Shown here in pieces: positions 1 to 9,488 of a stretch of DNA of 64,000 nt (positions are counted from its first letter, which is position 1; the number at the start of each line of letters is the position of its first letter). A program made the position numbers and the translations under genes. The DNA is taken from contig NZ_JAAIKO010000004.1 in assembly GCF_016107395.1 (NCBI RefSeq), forward strand, positions 124,001 through 188,000. The letters run 5' to 3'. Below the pieces are notes generated by a model that worked only from the letters and a program-made list of their open reading frames with translations, did no database searches and was not told the origin of the DNA. This stretch comes from Streptomyces fildesensis. Its GTDB lineage: Bacteria; Actinomycetota; Actinomycetes; Streptomycetales; Streptomycetaceae.

Positions 1-818
1 CTCCCGGCCAGCGCGTAGGCCGCCAGATGCGCGCCGGCGACGGTGTCGGTGGCCGAGGACGGAGCCTGGACGGTCTGCGCCCGGTCGCCCGGCAGCGGCC
101 TGACCACCTGCGCCAGCCGGCCGAGCGCCGTGCGGACCGGCGGCCCGGGGCGGGTGCCCGCCCCGTACAGCTCCCCGCCGCCGGGGCCGAGGAGGGCCGC
201 CCAGCCGCCCAGATGGTGGGCGAGCTGACGCAGCACGGCGGGCACCGGCTCGGGGCGGGCGGCGGCGGAGGCCAGGGACTGCTGGGCCTCGGTGACCCGG
301 CGCAGCTCGCGATGGCGGGCCTCGGCCATCGCCTGCCAGACAGCCCGGGCGACCGCGGTGAACGGGGTTTGCGGCGGAACCTCCACCAAAGGCAGGCCGT
401 ACCGGTCGCACGCCTCCACGAGGGCGCGGGGCGTCTCCTCGTAGACGGGTGCGAGCCCGAAGCCGAGCGCCGCGGCACCTGCCTCCACGGCGCGTGCCAC
501 GTAGTGGTCGAGATAGGCGTCGTCGACACCGCCACCGGCCTGGTCGACGCCGAGGTCATCGGTGGGGCCGCCGTCGGCGTCGGCCGGGCGCGTTTCCCGT
601 CGCCTCGTGGTGTCGCCCGCCGATGGGAAGTGCACCCCGGCGGTCAGCAGCAGCTCGCCGCCCAGCAGATACGGAACCGGGTCTTCCATCTCACTGGTGT
701 GCACCCAGTGGACGGGGATGTCCTCGCGCGGACCCGCGACCTGCCGAAGTCCCAGGTCCGCGCGGGCCAGCAGATCGGCGAGCGGTACTGGGGGAGTGGG
801 CGGCGCCAGACTCGGCAT
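1..818 (-). CDS. PucR-family transcriptional regulator (partial, C-terminus beyond window)
   Basis: Reading the minus strand from ATG at 818 gives a frame open to the window edge. It begins with a proline-rich tail and then LADLLARADLGLRQVAG, DIPVHWVHTSEMEDPVPYL and GGELLLTAG, the hallmark of the PucR N-terminal domain (purine-catabolism regulator family). The C-terminal helix-turn-helix expected for the family is outside the window. A GTG at 833 in the same frame is an alternative start; neither has a strong ribosome site. It is divergent from the agmatinase and TPP-enzyme genes, so control of amine or guanidino-compound catabolism is a reasonable inference. The ligand is unknown. Confidence 0.8.
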   Translation of the reverse strand, partial: MPSLAPPTPPVPLADLLARADLGLRQVAGPREDIPVHWVHTSEMEDPVPYLLGGELLLTAGVHFPSAGDTTRRRETRPADADGGPTDDLGVDQAGGGVDDAYLDHYVARAVEAGAAALGFGLAPVYEETPRALVEACDRYGLPLVEVPPQTPFTAVARAVWQAMAEARHRELRRVTEAQQSLASAAARPEPVPAVLRQLAHHLGGWAALLGPGGGELYGAGTRPGPPVRTALGRLAQVVRPLPGDRAQTVQAPSSATDTVAGAHLAAYALAG

Positions 819-945
819 GTGCGGTCCATCCACTGGAGTGACGTCGAATGGAGGAAACGTACACTTCAGCGACATCTTTCAGCCACCTAGGGTCATCCCC
901 GGAATCGCCCGCATTCAGTGAAGCGCTTCGGACGGAGGAGAGCCC

Positions 946-1110
946 ATGGCTGTCGACTACGGCCTGCTGGCCTCGCTCGCCACGTACGCCGTGGTGAGCC
1001 TGGCCACGAAGCCGACCGACGCGGCCGTCCTGGCGGCCTGGCGCGAGCGGCTCGCGGGCCGCGGCGCCACCGTCCCGGCCGTCGCGGAACCGGTGCCCGC
1101 ACAGGGCTGA
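946..1110 (+). pseudogene. Remnant of a sodium:solute symporter (start fused to C-terminus)
   Basis: This is a 54-residue frame with a strong ribosome site (GGACGGAGGAG, ending 9 bp before ATG). After MAVDY it reads GLLASLATYAVVSLATKPTD and AAVLAAWRERLAG, which matches from memory the last transmembrane helix and cytoplasmic tail of actinobacterial SSS-family symporters found between PucR regulators and agmatinases. Those proteins are about 500 residues and often begin MAVDY, so this looks like an in-frame internal deletion that kept the first and last codons. The single helix could still be made, but transport is not possible. Calling it a remnant is inference; a genuine small membrane protein is the alternative. 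Confidence 0.55.
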
Positions 1111-1251
1111 ACCGGTCCCGGCACAGGGTCGTCCCGGTCCCCGGACCGGGCCGAACCGAAGTTATCCACAGCCCCGGCCCGCTTGTCAGCGAGCCGGGGG
1201 ACACTCGAATCACACCGAAGCACCACGAGTAACGCGAAAGAAGGCACCCCG

Positions 1252-2223
1252 ATGAGCAGCAACGAACCGCGTGGACCGATCGACTCGTCCCGCATCCCGC
1301 GGTACGCCGGCCCCGCCACGTTCGCCCGGCTGCCCCGGCTGGACGAGGTCGGCACCGCGGACGTCGCCGTGGTCGGTGTGCCGTTCGACAGCGGGGTCTC
1401 GTACCGTCCCGGCGCCCGCTTCGGCGGCAACGCCATCCGTGAGGCCTCCCGGCTGCTGCGCCCGTACAACCCGGCGCAGGACGCCTCGCCGTTCGCGCTC
1501 GCCCAGGTCGCGGACGCGGGCGACATCGCCGCCAACCCGTTCAACATCAACGAGGCCGTCGAAACCATCCAGGCCGCCGCCGACGATCTGCTCGACACCG
1601 GCGCCCGCCTGATGACCCTCGGTGGCGACCACACCATCGCGCTGCCGCTGCTGCGCTCGGTCGCCCGCAAGCACGGGCCTGTCGCCCTGCTCCACTTCGA
1701 CGCGCACCTGGACACGTGGGACACGTACTTCGGCGCCGAGTACACCCACGGCACCCCGTTCCGCCGCGCCGTCGAGGAGGGCATCCTCGACACCGAGGCG
1801 CTCTCCCACGTCGGCACCCGCGGCCCGCTGTACGGCAAGAAGGACCTGGACGACGACGAGAAGATGGGCTTCGGCATCGTCACCTCGGCGGACGTCATGC
1901 GCCGCGGTGTCGACGAGGTCGCGCAGCAGCTGCGCGAGCGCATCGGCGACCGGCCGCTGTACATCTCCATCGACATCGACGTCCTGGACCCGGCGCACGC
2001 CCCGGGCACCGGCACCCCGGAGGCCGGCGGCCTCACCTCCCGTGAACTGCTGGAGATCATCCGCGGGCTCTCCTCCTGCCACCTGGTCTCCGCCGACGTG
2101 GTCGAGGTCGCCCCCGCGTACGACCACGCGGAGATCACCTCCGTCGCGGCCTCCCACACGGCGTACGAGCTGACCACGATCATGTCCCGGCAGATCTCCG
2201 CGGCCCGCCAGAGCGCCAAGTGA
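1252..2223 (+). CDS. speB: Agmatinase / guanidinobutyrase (ureohydrolase family)
   Basis: This is a 323-residue ureohydrolase of the arginase/agmatinase fold that hydrolyses a guanidino compound to an amine plus urea in the cytoplasm. All binuclear manganese ligands are visible: GGDHT (H127), DAHLDTWD (D150, H152, D154) and SIDIDVLDP (D241, D243). [14 protein letters not shown] near residue 54 is typical of agmatinases and 4-guanidinobutyrases. The start at 1252 is chosen for AAAGAAGG 7 bp upstream; an in-frame ATG at 1183 would add 23 residues without homology. Its stop overlaps the GTG of the next gene (GTGA), so the two are translationally coupled. Substrate (agmatine or guanidinobutyrate) cannot be read from sequence. 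Confidence 0.9.
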   Translation: MSSNEPRGPIDSSRIPRYAGPATFARLPRLDEVGTADVAVVGVPFDSGVSYRPGARFGGNAIREASRLLRPYNPAQDASPFALAQVADAGDIAANPFNINEAVETIQAAADDLLDTGARLMTLGGDHTIALPLLRSVARKHGPVALLHFDAHLDTWDTYFGAEYTHGTPFRRAVEEGILDTEALSHVGTRGPLYGKKDLDDDEKMGFGIVTSADVMRRGVDEVAQQLRERIGDRPLYISIDIDVLDPAHAPGTGTPEAGGLTSRELLEIIRGLSSCHLVSADVVEVAPAYDHAEITSVAASHTAYELTTIMSRQISAARQSAK

Positions 2224-3845
2224 CGGCCCGCAACGGCGGCGACCTCGTCGTCGAATCCCTGGCCGCGCTCGGCGCGACCACGGTCTTCGGGCTGCCCGGG
2301 CAGCACGCCCTCGGCACCTTCGACGCGCTGCGCCGCTCGACGCTCAGCTACGTGGGGCTGCGCGTCGAGAACAACGCGGGCTTCGCCGCCGACGCGTACG
2401 CCCGGGTCACCGGCGGCGTCGCCCCACTGCTGGTCTCCACCGGCCCCGGCGCGCTGATGACGCTCGCCGCGCTCCAGGAGTCCGCCGCCGCCTCCGCGCC
2501 CGTGCTGGCCATCAGCAGCCAGGTCCCGACCGCCGGACTCGGCGGCGGACGCCACGGGTACCTGCATGAACTGCGCGACCAGAAGGCGTCGTTCCGCTAC
2601 GTGGTCAAGTCCGTGCACACGGTCCGCACCGCCTCGCAGATCCCCTCGGCGCTCGCCGAGGCCTGGGAGTCCGCGCTCACCGCGCCGTACGGACCGGTGT
2701 GGGTGGAGATCCCGCAGGACGTGCTGCTCGCCGGCACCGGCGTCCCGCTCGTCACCGCGCTGCGTGCGGTGCCCCGCCCGCTGGAGCCGCGCGCCGAACT
2801 GATCACCGAGGCGGCCCGGCTGCTGTCCGGGGCACAGCGGCCGGCCATCCTGGCCGGCGGCGGCGTCGTACGGTCCGGCGCGGCCGGGGAGCTTCTCGCG
2901 CTGGCCGAGCAGCTCGACGCCCCGGTCGCCTCGACGTTCGGCGGCAAGGGCGCGTTCCCCTGGGAGCACCCGCTGTCGCTGCAGTCCTGGATCGAGGACC
3001 GGCACACCACCGACTTCCTCGAAGCTGCCGACGTGCTGCTCGTCGTCGGCTCCGGCCTCGGCGAACTCTCCTCGAACTATCACACGTTCCGCCCCCGCGG
3101 CCGGGTGATCCAGATCGAGGCGGACCTCGGGAAGCTGGAGTCCAACCACCCGGCCCTCGGCATTCACGGCGACGCCCGGCTCTCGCTGGCCGCCCTGTGC
3201 GACCTGACGGTGCCGCGCCCGGACGAGGAGGCCGCCAAGGCCGTCGCCGAAGTCCTGGCGCTCGTCGGTGACCGGATCGCCGGCCAGGACCTGGGCCTGG
3301 AGCAGCAGTTGCTGGCCGCGGTCCGCGACGCCCTGCCCGACACCTCGCCCAGCTGCTGGGACATGACGATCCTCGGTTACTGGGCCTGGTCCGCCTTCGA
3401 CGCCCGGCACCCGAACACCATGCACTCGGCGCAGGGTGCCGGCGGCCTCGGCTACGGCTTTCCCGCCGCCCTCGGCGCGGCCGCCGCCGATCCCACGCGG
3501 CCGGTCCTGGCCGTCTCGGGGGACGGCGGAGCCATGTACTCCATCGCCGAGCTGGCCACCGCGCGGCAGTACGGCCTGCCCGTCACCTGGCTCATCGTGG
3601 ACGACGGCGGTTACGGCATCCTGCGCGAGTACATGACCGACGCCTTCGGCCAGGCCACCGCCACCGAGCTGGCCCGCCCGGACTTCGTCGCCCTCGCCGA
3701 GTCCTTCGGGGTCCCGGCCACCGCCACCACGCCCGACACCCTCCGCGACGACCTCGCGGCGGCGCTGGCCACCCCGGGCCCCTCCGTCGTCGTCCTCCCG
3801 GCGCACCTGCGGATGTTCGCCCCCACCCATCTCATAGGGAGCTGA
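2220..3845 (+). CDS. Thiamine pyrophosphate-dependent enzyme, acetolactate synthase-like
   Basis: This 541-residue protein has the three-domain TPP-enzyme layout. The N-terminal pyrimidine-binding domain includes the essential glutamate in [17 protein letters not shown] (E50). The central domain contains [10 protein letters not shown]. The C-terminal PP domain has the metal/TPP motif beginning VSGDGG near residue 434 and ending DDGGYG near 461. The GTG start overlaps the agmatinase stop. Its partnership with an ureohydrolase and a PucR regulator suggests a catabolic decarboxylase or lyase acting downstream of guanidino-acid breakdown rather than branched-chain biosynthesis, and no small regulatory subunit lies nearby. 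Exact substrate is unknown. Confidence 0.85.
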   Translation: MTARNGGDLVVESLAALGATTVFGLPGQHALGTFDALRRSTLSYVGLRVENNAGFAADAYARVTGGVAPLLVSTGPGALMTLAALQESAAASAPVLAISSQVPTAGLGGGRHGYLHELRDQKASFRYVVKSVHTVRTASQIPSALAEAWESALTAPYGPVWVEIPQDVLLAGTGVPLVTALRAVPRPLEPRAELITEAARLLSGAQRPAILAGGGVVRSGAAGELLALAEQLDAPVASTFGGKGAFPWEHPLSLQSWIEDRHTTDFLEAADVLLVVGSGLGELSSNYHTFRPRGRVIQIEADLGKLESNHPALGIHGDARLSLAALCDLTVPRPDEEAAKAVAEVLALVGDRIAGQDLGLEQQLLAAVRDALPDTSPSCWDMTILGYWAWSAFDARHPNTMHSAQGAGGLGYGFPAALGAAAADPTRPVLAVSGDGGAMYSIAELATARQYGLPVTWLIVDDGGYGILREYMTDAFGQATATELARPDFVALAESFGVPATATTPDTLRDDLAAALATPGPSVVVLPAHLRMFAPTHLIGS

Positions 3846-3851
3846 CCGGCC

Positions 3852-3873
3852 GCCCGCTCCGCCGGGAGCGGGC
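3852..3873 (+). terminator. Rho-independent-type hairpin after the TPP-enzyme gene
   Basis: GCCCGCTCC, a 4-base loop GCCG and GGAGCGGGC form a perfect 9-bp stem 7 bp after the stop codon. There is no U-tract, which is usual in Streptomyces. Confidence 0.65.
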
Positions 3874-3922
3874 CGCCCGGCTCCGGCAAGGCTTAGGTCC
3901 ATCGCCCGAGAGGAGTGAGACC

Positions 3923-3961
3923 TTGGCCCCTCTTTGGCTGCGGTTTGTTGCAGCAGGATGA
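3923..3961 (+). other. Possible 12-codon leader ORF upstream of the ABC exporter
   Basis: A TTG start preceded by GAGAGGAG (7-bp spacing) opens the frame MAPLWLRFVAAG followed by TGA, 58 bp before the exporter gene. Ribosome-site spacing is good, but the peptide is very short and the start rare, so this may be chance. It overlaps the first GTTGCAGC repeat. Confidence 0.2.
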
Positions 3962-3986
3962 AATTCGCACGCCAGCGCGTTGCAGC
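3947..3986. promoter_or_regulatory. Direct repeat GTTGCAGC x2 upstream of the ABC exporter
   Basis: GTTGCAGC occurs at 3947-3954 and 3979-3986, exactly 32 bp (three helical turns) apart, ending 33 bp before the exporter start. Same-face spacing is what a cooperatively bound regulator would use. The regulator is not identifiable. Confidence 0.35.
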
Positions 3987-4019
3987 GTCGGGTAGTCGTG
4001 GATCAGTGGGAGGACCCGG

Positions 4020-7000
4020 GTGACATCGGCGAAGGTTGAGCCGGAGCAGGGCTGGTTGCGGCGGTTGGTCGGCTATTGCTGGCGGTACCGCCGCAACGTA
4101 CTGCTGGCGTTGGGCGCGTCACTGGGCGGGATGGCCGTCACCGCGCTCGTCCCACTGGTGCCGAAGCTGATCATCGACGACGTGGTGCTCGCGCACGACC
4201 GTCCGCTGCTGCCCTGGGCGATCGTGCTGGTGGTCGCGGCCGTCGCCGTCTACGTCCTGACGTATGTGCGGCGCTTCTACGGCGGCCGGCTCGCCCTCGA
4301 TGTGCAGCACGACCTGCGCAGCGACATGTTCCGCTCGCTGACCCGGCTGGACGGCCGGCGGCAGGACGAGCTGGACACCGGCCAGGTGGTCGGCAGGGCC
4401 ACCAGCGACCTGCAGCTCATCCAGGGCCTGCTCTTCATGCTGCCGATGATGATCGGCAACGTGCTGCTGTTCGTGCTGTCCCTGATCGTGATGCTCACGC
4501 TCTCCCCGCTCCTCACCCTCGTCGCGCTGGCCGTCGCCCCCGCCTTGTGGTTCATCGCCGACCGCAGCCGTAAGCGGCTCTTCCCCGCCACCTGGTACGC
4601 CCAGGGGCAGGCTGCCGCCGTCGCGGGCATCGTCGACGGGTCCGTCACCGGCGTCCGCGTGGTGAAGGGCTTCGGCCAGGAGCAGCAGGAGATGGACAAG
4701 CTGGAGGGCGTCAGCAAGAAGCTGTTCGCCGGCCGGCTCCGCACGATCCGGCTGAACGCGCGCTACAGCCCGGCCCTCCAGGCCGTGCCCTCGATCGGCC
4801 AGGTGGGCATGCTGGCGCTCGGCGGATGGATGGCGACCCGCGGGCAGATCACGCTCGGCACGTTCGTCGCGTTCTCCACGTACCTCGCGCAGCTCACCGG
4901 CCCGGTGCGGATGCTGACCATGATGCTGACCGTCGGACAGCAGGCACGGGCCGGCGTCGAGCGCGTCCTGGAGCTGATCGACACCGAGCCGACGCTGGAG
5001 GAGGGCACCCGGACGCTGCCCGAGGGCGCGGCCACCGTCGAGTTCGACCACGTCACCTTCGGCTACGACCCCGAGCGGCCGGTGCTGGCCGACTTCTCGC
5101 TGCGCGTCGAGCCCGGTGAGACCGTCGCCGTCGTCGGTGCCTCGGGCTCCGGGAAGTCCACCGTCTCGCTGCTGCTGCCGCGCTTCTACGACGCCACCGG
5201 CGGCGCGGTGCGGATCGGCGGCGAGGACGTCCGCGACCTCACCTTCGACTCGCTGCGCGGCGCCATCGGCATGGTGCCCGAGGACAGCTTCCTGTTCTCC
5301 GACACCGTGCGCTCCAACATCGCCTACGGACACCCGGACGCCACCGATGAGCAGGTGCTCGCCGCGACCCGCGCGGCGCAGGCCCACGAGTTCATCGAGG
5401 CGCTCCCCGAGGGCTACGACACCGTGGTCGGCGAACAGGGCCTGACCCTGTCCGGCGGCCAGCGGCAGCGCGTCGCCCTCGCCCGCGCGATCCTGACCGA
5501 CCCGCGGTTGCTGCTCCTGGACGACGCGACCTCGGCGGTCGACGCCCAGGTCGAGGCGGAGATCTTCGACGCGCTGCGCGAGGTCGTGACCGGCCGGACG
5601 ACGCTGCTGATCGCCCACCGCCGCTCGACGCTGGCGCTCGCCGACCGGATCGCCGTCCTGGAGGACGGCCGGCTGGCGGACATCGGCACCCATGACGAGC
5701 TGGAGGAGCGCTCCGCGCTCTTCCGCAAGCTGTTGACCGACCCGGACGCGCTCGGCGCGGACGTCGTCACCGCCGACCCGGCCGGTGTGCTCGCCGCCGC
5801 CTGGTCGGGCGAGGGCGCCGCGACCGGACTTGCGGAGCGCACCGCCACCGCACCCGGATCCGAAGAGGCTCACGGGTCCGAGAGGCTCAACGGGTCCGAC
5901 CGGTTCAACGGAACGGGCAGGATCAACGGATCCACAGTGTCCGACAGCGTGACGGCAGAGCTGTGGCCCAGGGAACCGCACCCCGCTGACGGGCCCGCTA
6001 CGGGGAAGGCACGGGAGAACGGAGCCGCCCCGGCTCCCATCGTTCCGGCGGCGGGTGGACCCGCCGGCATGGCCGCCGCGATGGCCGGGATGCCGGCCTC
6101 GCCCGATCTGCTCGCGAAGGTGGCAGCGCTGCCACCCGCCACCGACACACCCGACGTGGACGAGGCGCAGGCCCGCATCGTCGACGAGGAGTTCGGGCTG
6201 CGCAGCCTGCTGCGCGGCTTCCGCACCCCGCTGCTGTTCAGCCTGCTGCTGGTGGCGGCGGACGCCATCGCCGGACTGATGCTGCCGGTGCTGATCAGGC
6301 ACGGCATCGACTCCGGTGTCCGGGAGGCCGCGCTCGGCGCGGTCTGGGCGGCCTCGGCCGCCGGCCTGGTGATCGTCGTCGTGCAGTGGGCGGCGCAGTG
6401 GGGATCGGCGCGGCTGACCGGCAGGACCGGCGAGCGCGTCCTCTACACGCTGCGGGTGAAGATCTTCTCGCATCTGCACCGGCTCGGGCTCGACTACTAC
6501 GAGCGTGAGCTGACCGGCCGGATCATGACGCGGATGACCACGGATGTCGACGCCCTGTCGACATTCCTGCAGACCGGACTGGTCACCGCCCTGGTCAGCG
6601 TGCTCACCTTCTTCGGCATCCTGGTCGCGCTGCTCGCCCTGGACGTCCAGCTGGCGCTGCTGGTGTTCGCGACGCTCCCGCCGCTCGTCCTGGCCACCTG
6701 GGTGTTCCGGCGCAAGTCCGTCCGGGCGTACGAACTGGCCCGTGAACGCGTCGGCGTCGTCAACGCGGACCTGCAGGAGAACGTCGCCGGGCTGCGTATC
6801 GTGCAGGCGTTCCGCCGTGAGCGCGTCGGCGCCGTCCGGTTCGCGGAGCGCAGCAGCGCGTACCGCGAAGCCCGGGTGCGCGGACAGTTCCTGATCTCGG
6901 TGTACTTCCCGTTCGTCCAGCTGCTGTCCAGCGGCGCGGCCGCGCTGGTGCTGATCGTCGGCGCCCAGCGGGTCGGCGCGGGCACCCTGACCGCGGGCGC

Positions 7001-7916
7001 GCTCGTCGCGTACCTGCTCTACATCGATCTGTTCTTCGCGCCGGTGCAGCAGCTGTCGCAGGTCTTCGACGGCTACCAGCAGGCGTCGGTGTCGCTCGGC
7101 CGGATCCGTGAACTGCTGCGGGTGCCGAGCACCACCCCGGCCGCGGCCCGGCCGCTGGCCGTCCCGTCGCTGCGCGGTGAGATCACCTTCAAGGACGTGC
7201 ACTTCCGGTACGGGGACGGCGCCGAGGCGCTGAGCGGCGTGGACCTGCACATCCCGGCCGGGCAGACGGTCGCCTTCGTCGGCGAGACGGGCGCGGGCAA
7301 GTCCACGCTGGTCAAGCTGGTCGCCCGGTTCTACGACCCGACCGGCGGCGGTGTCCTTGTCGACGGCACCGACATCCGCGAACTGGACATGACGGCCTAC
7401 CGGCAGCGGCTGGGCGTCGTACCGCAGGAGCCCTACCTGTTCGCCGGAACGGTGCGCGACTCCATCGCGTACGGACGGATGGACGCGACGGACGCGGAGG
7501 TCGAGGCCGCGGCCCGGTCGGTCGGCGCGCACGAGATGATCGCGACGCTCGACGGCGGCTATCTGCACCTGGTCAGCGAACGCGGCCGCAACCTGTCCGC
7601 AGGGCAGCGGCAGCTGATAGCGCTGGCCCGGGCCGAGCTCGTCGATCCCGACATCCTGCTGCTGGACGAGGCGACGGCCGCGCTCGACCTGGCCACGGAA
7701 GGGCTGGTCAACCAGGCCGCCGACCGGCTGGCGGTGCGGCGCACCACGCTCGTCGTCGCGCACCGGCTGACCACGGCCTCGCGCGCCGACCGTGTCGTCC
7801 TGCTCGACCACGGCCGTGTCATCGAGGACGGCACCCATGACGAACTGCTTGCCGCGGACGGGCGATACGCCCGGTTGTGGCGCACATTCGTCGGTGAAGT
7901 ACGGGCCGCCGCCTGA
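4020..7916 (+). CDS. Fused-dimer ABC exporter (TMD-NBD-TMD-NBD)
   Basis: This single 1298-residue protein contains two complete half-transporters. Half 1 has an exporter-type membrane domain (about 20-310), Walker A GASGSGKST (~373), LSGGQRQRVALARA (~477) and Walker B LLLLDDATSAVD. Half 2 has a membrane domain (~735-1010), Walker A GETGAGKST (~1088), LSAGQRQLIALARA and LLLDEATAALD. Half 1 has aspartate where the catalytic glutamate belongs, and half 2 has LSAGQ instead of LSGGQ, so one composite ATP site is degenerate, as in heterodimeric multidrug exporters. A ~120-residue polar linker with repeats joins the halves. GTG at 4020 follows GGGAGGA. Substrate unknown, possibly drug or lipid. Confidence 0.9.
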   Translation: MTSAKVEPEQGWLRRLVGYCWRYRRNVLLALGASLGGMAVTALVPLVPKLIIDDVVLAHDRPLLPWAIVLVVAAVAVYVLTYVRRFYGGRLALDVQHDLRSDMFRSLTRLDGRRQDELDTGQVVGRATSDLQLIQGLLFMLPMMIGNVLLFVLSLIVMLTLSPLLTLVALAVAPALWFIADRSRKRLFPATWYAQGQAAAVAGIVDGSVTGVRVVKGFGQEQQEMDKLEGVSKKLFAGRLRTIRLNARYSPALQAVPSIGQVGMLALGGWMATRGQITLGTFVAFSTYLAQLTGPVRMLTMMLTVGQQARAGVERVLELIDTEPTLEEGTRTLPEGAATVEFDHVTFGYDPERPVLADFSLRVEPGETVAVVGASGSGKSTVSLLLPRFYDATGGAVRIGGEDVRDLTFDSLRGAIGMVPEDSFLFSDTVRSNIAYGHPDATDEQVLAATRAAQAHEFIEALPEGYDTVVGEQGLTLSGGQRQRVALARAILTDPRLLLLDDATSAVDAQVEAEIFDALREVVTGRTTLLIAHRRSTLALADRIAVLEDGRLADIGTHDELEERSALFRKLLTDPDALGADVVTADPAGVLAAAWSGEGAATGLAERTATAPGSEEAHGSERLNGSDRFNGTGRINGSTVSDSVTAELWPREPHPADGPATGKARENGAAPAPIVPAAGGPAGMAAAMAGMPASPDLLAKVAALPPATDTPDVDEAQARIVDEEFGLRSLLRGFRTPLLFSLLLVAADAIAGLMLPVLIRHGIDSGVREAALGAVWAASAAGLVIVVVQWAAQWGSARLTGRTGERVLYTLRVKIFSHLHRLGLDYYERELTGRIMTRMTTDVDALSTFLQTGLVTALVSVLTFFGILVALLALDVQLALLVFATLPPLVLATWVFRRKSVRAYELARERVGVVNADLQENVAGLRIVQAFRRERVGAVRFAERSSAYREARVRGQFLISVYFPFVQLLSSGAAALVLIVGAQRVGAGTLTAGALVAYLLYIDLFFAPVQQLSQVFDGYQQASVSLGRIRELLRVPSTTPAAARPLAVPSLRGEITFKDVHFRYGDGAEALSGVDLHIPAGQTVAFVGETGAGKSTLVKLVARFYDPTGGGVLVDGTDIRELDMTAYRQRLGVVPQEPYLFAGTVRDSIAYGRMDATDAEVEAAARSVGAHEMIATLDGGYLHLVSERGRNLSAGQRQLIALARAELVDPDILLLDEATAALDLATEGLVNQAADRLAVRRTTLVVAHRLTTASRADRVVLLDHGRVIEDGTHDELLAADGRYARLWRTFVGEVRAAA
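5856..5927 (+). repeat. Four imperfect 18-bp tandem repeats in the exporter linker
   Basis: Units at 5856, 5874, 5892 and 5910 share the pattern GGNTCCGANNGGNTCAAC with drift. They encode a hydrophilic run of the form SERLNG/SDRFNG/TGRING between the two transporter halves. The period is a multiple of three, so copy-number change keeps the frame. Confidence 0.7.
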
Positions 7917-8001
7917 TATTTCACTGTCCCAAGGCCCTCTGGTGGTAAGACCGTTGCTCCCCTAGGTTCGCGGCAACGTCCGTGAACCCAGGGGAGGGTG
8001 C

Positions 8002-9426
8002 ATGCGTAAGGCGCTCAGATGGCTGCTGTCACTGATGCTGCTCGTCGGCGCGACCGGTGCGGTCGGGGCCGGTGCGACGGGGACGGCCACCGCCGCGGAT
8101 TCAGCGAGTGTCGATTCGGCGAGTGCGGATATCAAGGACCGCATTCTGGCGATACCCGGGATGACCCTCATCGAGGAGAAGCCGGTCACCGGCTACCGCT
8201 ACTTCGTTCTCCATTACACCCAGCCGATCGACCACCTCCGCCCCTGGAAGGGCACCTTCCAGCAGCGGCTGACGGTGCTCCACAAGGCGACCGACCGCCC
8301 GACGGTCTTCTTCACCTCCGGCTACGGGCTCTCCACCAACGCGAGCCGCTCGGAGCCGACCCGGCTCATCGACGGCAACCAGGTCTCCATGGAGTACCGG
8401 TTCTTCACGCCGTCCCGCCCCGCCGAGCCGGCCGACTGGTCCAAGCTCGACATCTGGCAGGCGGCCAGCGACCAGCACCGGATCTTCCAGGCGCTGGACC
8501 GGATCTACCACCGGAACTGGATCGACACCGGCGGCAGCAAGGGCGGCATGACCGCCACCTACTTCCGCCGCTTCTACCCGAACGACATGGACGGCACGGT
8601 CGCCTATGTCGCGCCCAATGACGTGGTCAACAAGGAGGACTCGGCCTACACGGAGTTCTTCAAGACCGTCGGCAACGCCGACTGCCGTGCCGCGCTCAAC
8701 GCCGTGCAGCGCGAGGCGCTGGTACGCCGGGACGAGATCGTCGCCCGCTACCAGAAGTACGCCGACGACAACGCGCTGACCTTCACCACCGTGGGCAGTG
8801 CCGACAAGGCGTACGAGAACGTCGTGCTGGACCTGGTGTGGGCGTTCTGGCAGTACCACCTGGAGTCGGAGTGCCCGACCGTCCCCAAGCCGACCGCGAC
8901 CACCGATGAGCTGTACACCTTCATCGACACCATCTCCGGCTTCGACTTCTACACCGACCAGGGCCTGGAGTACTACACGCCGTACTACTACCAGGCCGGC
9001 ACCCAGCTCGGCGCGCCCACCTTCGCGACCCCGCACCTCAAGGGGCTGCTGCGCTACCCGGGCATCTACCAGCCGCGCTCGTACGTGCCGCGGTCCATCC
9101 CGATGACCTTCAAGCCGTCGGCGATGCCGGATGTGGACAACTGGGTGCAGCACCACGCCCAGCGGATGCTGTTCGTTTACGGAACGAACGACCCATGGGG
9201 TGCAGAACCGTTCCGTCTCGGGAAGGGCGCGAAGGACTCCTTCGTGATGTGGGCGCCGGGCGCGAACCACGGCGCGAACATCGCCGCGCTCAAGCCCGCG
9301 GACAACGCCAAGGCGACCGCCAAGGTGCTGAAGTGGGCGGGCGTCACCCCGGCCACGACGCTCGCCCCCTCGTTCGACGCGAAGCTCGACGTACCGAACG
9401 ACGTCATGGACCGCCACCCGCTGTAG
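8002..9426 (+). CDS. Secreted S37-family serine peptidase (tripeptidyl aminopeptidase type)
   Basis: This 474-residue exported hydrolase begins with a signal peptide (MRKALRWLLSLMLL, then an Ala/Gly-rich core and cleavage near TATAADS, ~residue 33). The nucleophile elbow is GGSKGGM with Ser179. GTNDPWG (Asp397) and GANHG (His423) complete an alpha/beta-hydrolase triad. HYTQPIDHL near residue 75 and the long helical insert (150-380) fit Peptidase_S37, a family described from Streptomyces. ATG at 8002 follows GGGGAGGG. It probably releases short peptides from secreted proteins. It is transcribed alone and converges on the next gene. Confidence 0.85.
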   Translation: MRKALRWLLSLMLLVGATGAVGAGATGTATAADSASVDSASADIKDRILAIPGMTLIEEKPVTGYRYFVLHYTQPIDHLRPWKGTFQQRLTVLHKATDRPTVFFTSGYGLSTNASRSEPTRLIDGNQVSMEYRFFTPSRPAEPADWSKLDIWQAASDQHRIFQALDRIYHRNWIDTGGSKGGMTATYFRRFYPNDMDGTVAYVAPNDVVNKEDSAYTEFFKTVGNADCRAALNAVQREALVRRDEIVARYQKYADDNALTFTTVGSADKAYENVVLDLVWAFWQYHLESECPTVPKPTATTDELYTFIDTISGFDFYTDQGLEYYTPYYYQAGTQLGAPTFATPHLKGLLRYPGIYQPRSYVPRSIPMTFKPSAMPDVDNWVQHHAQRMLFVYGTNDPWGAEPFRLGKGAKDSFVMWAPGANHGANIAALKPADNAKATAKVLKWAGVTPATTLAPSFDAKLDVPNDVMDRHPL

Positions 9427-9428
9427 CG

Positions 9429-9456
9429 CCGGACCCGGCCCTGGTCCCGGGTTCGG
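9429..9456. terminator. Hairpin between converging genes
   Basis: CCGGACCCGG and CCGGGTTCGG form a 10-bp stem with one G-T pair around an 8-base loop, between the S37 peptidase stop and the end of the minus-strand lipoprotein gene. It could serve both directions. Confidence 0.5.
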
Positions 9457-9488
9457 AGATCAGGGCGTGATCCGAGCAAGGACGTGGT

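Noticed and set aside
1163..1172. DnaA-box-like TTATCCACAG, with others at 15341, 20988 and 40893
   Set aside because: Single isolated matches, not clustered as in an origin; no dnaA or dnaN nearby.
957..3902. 981-codon minus-strand frame opposite agmatinase and the TPP gene
   Set aside because: Shadow of G/C-biased codons; the plus-strand proteins have complete families and the minus frame has low-complexity composition and no motifs.
4119..7838. 1239-codon minus-strand frame opposite the ABC exporter
   Set aside because: Antisense shadow; rich in Arg, Gly, Gln and Asp repeats with no domain, while the plus strand has all ABC motifs.
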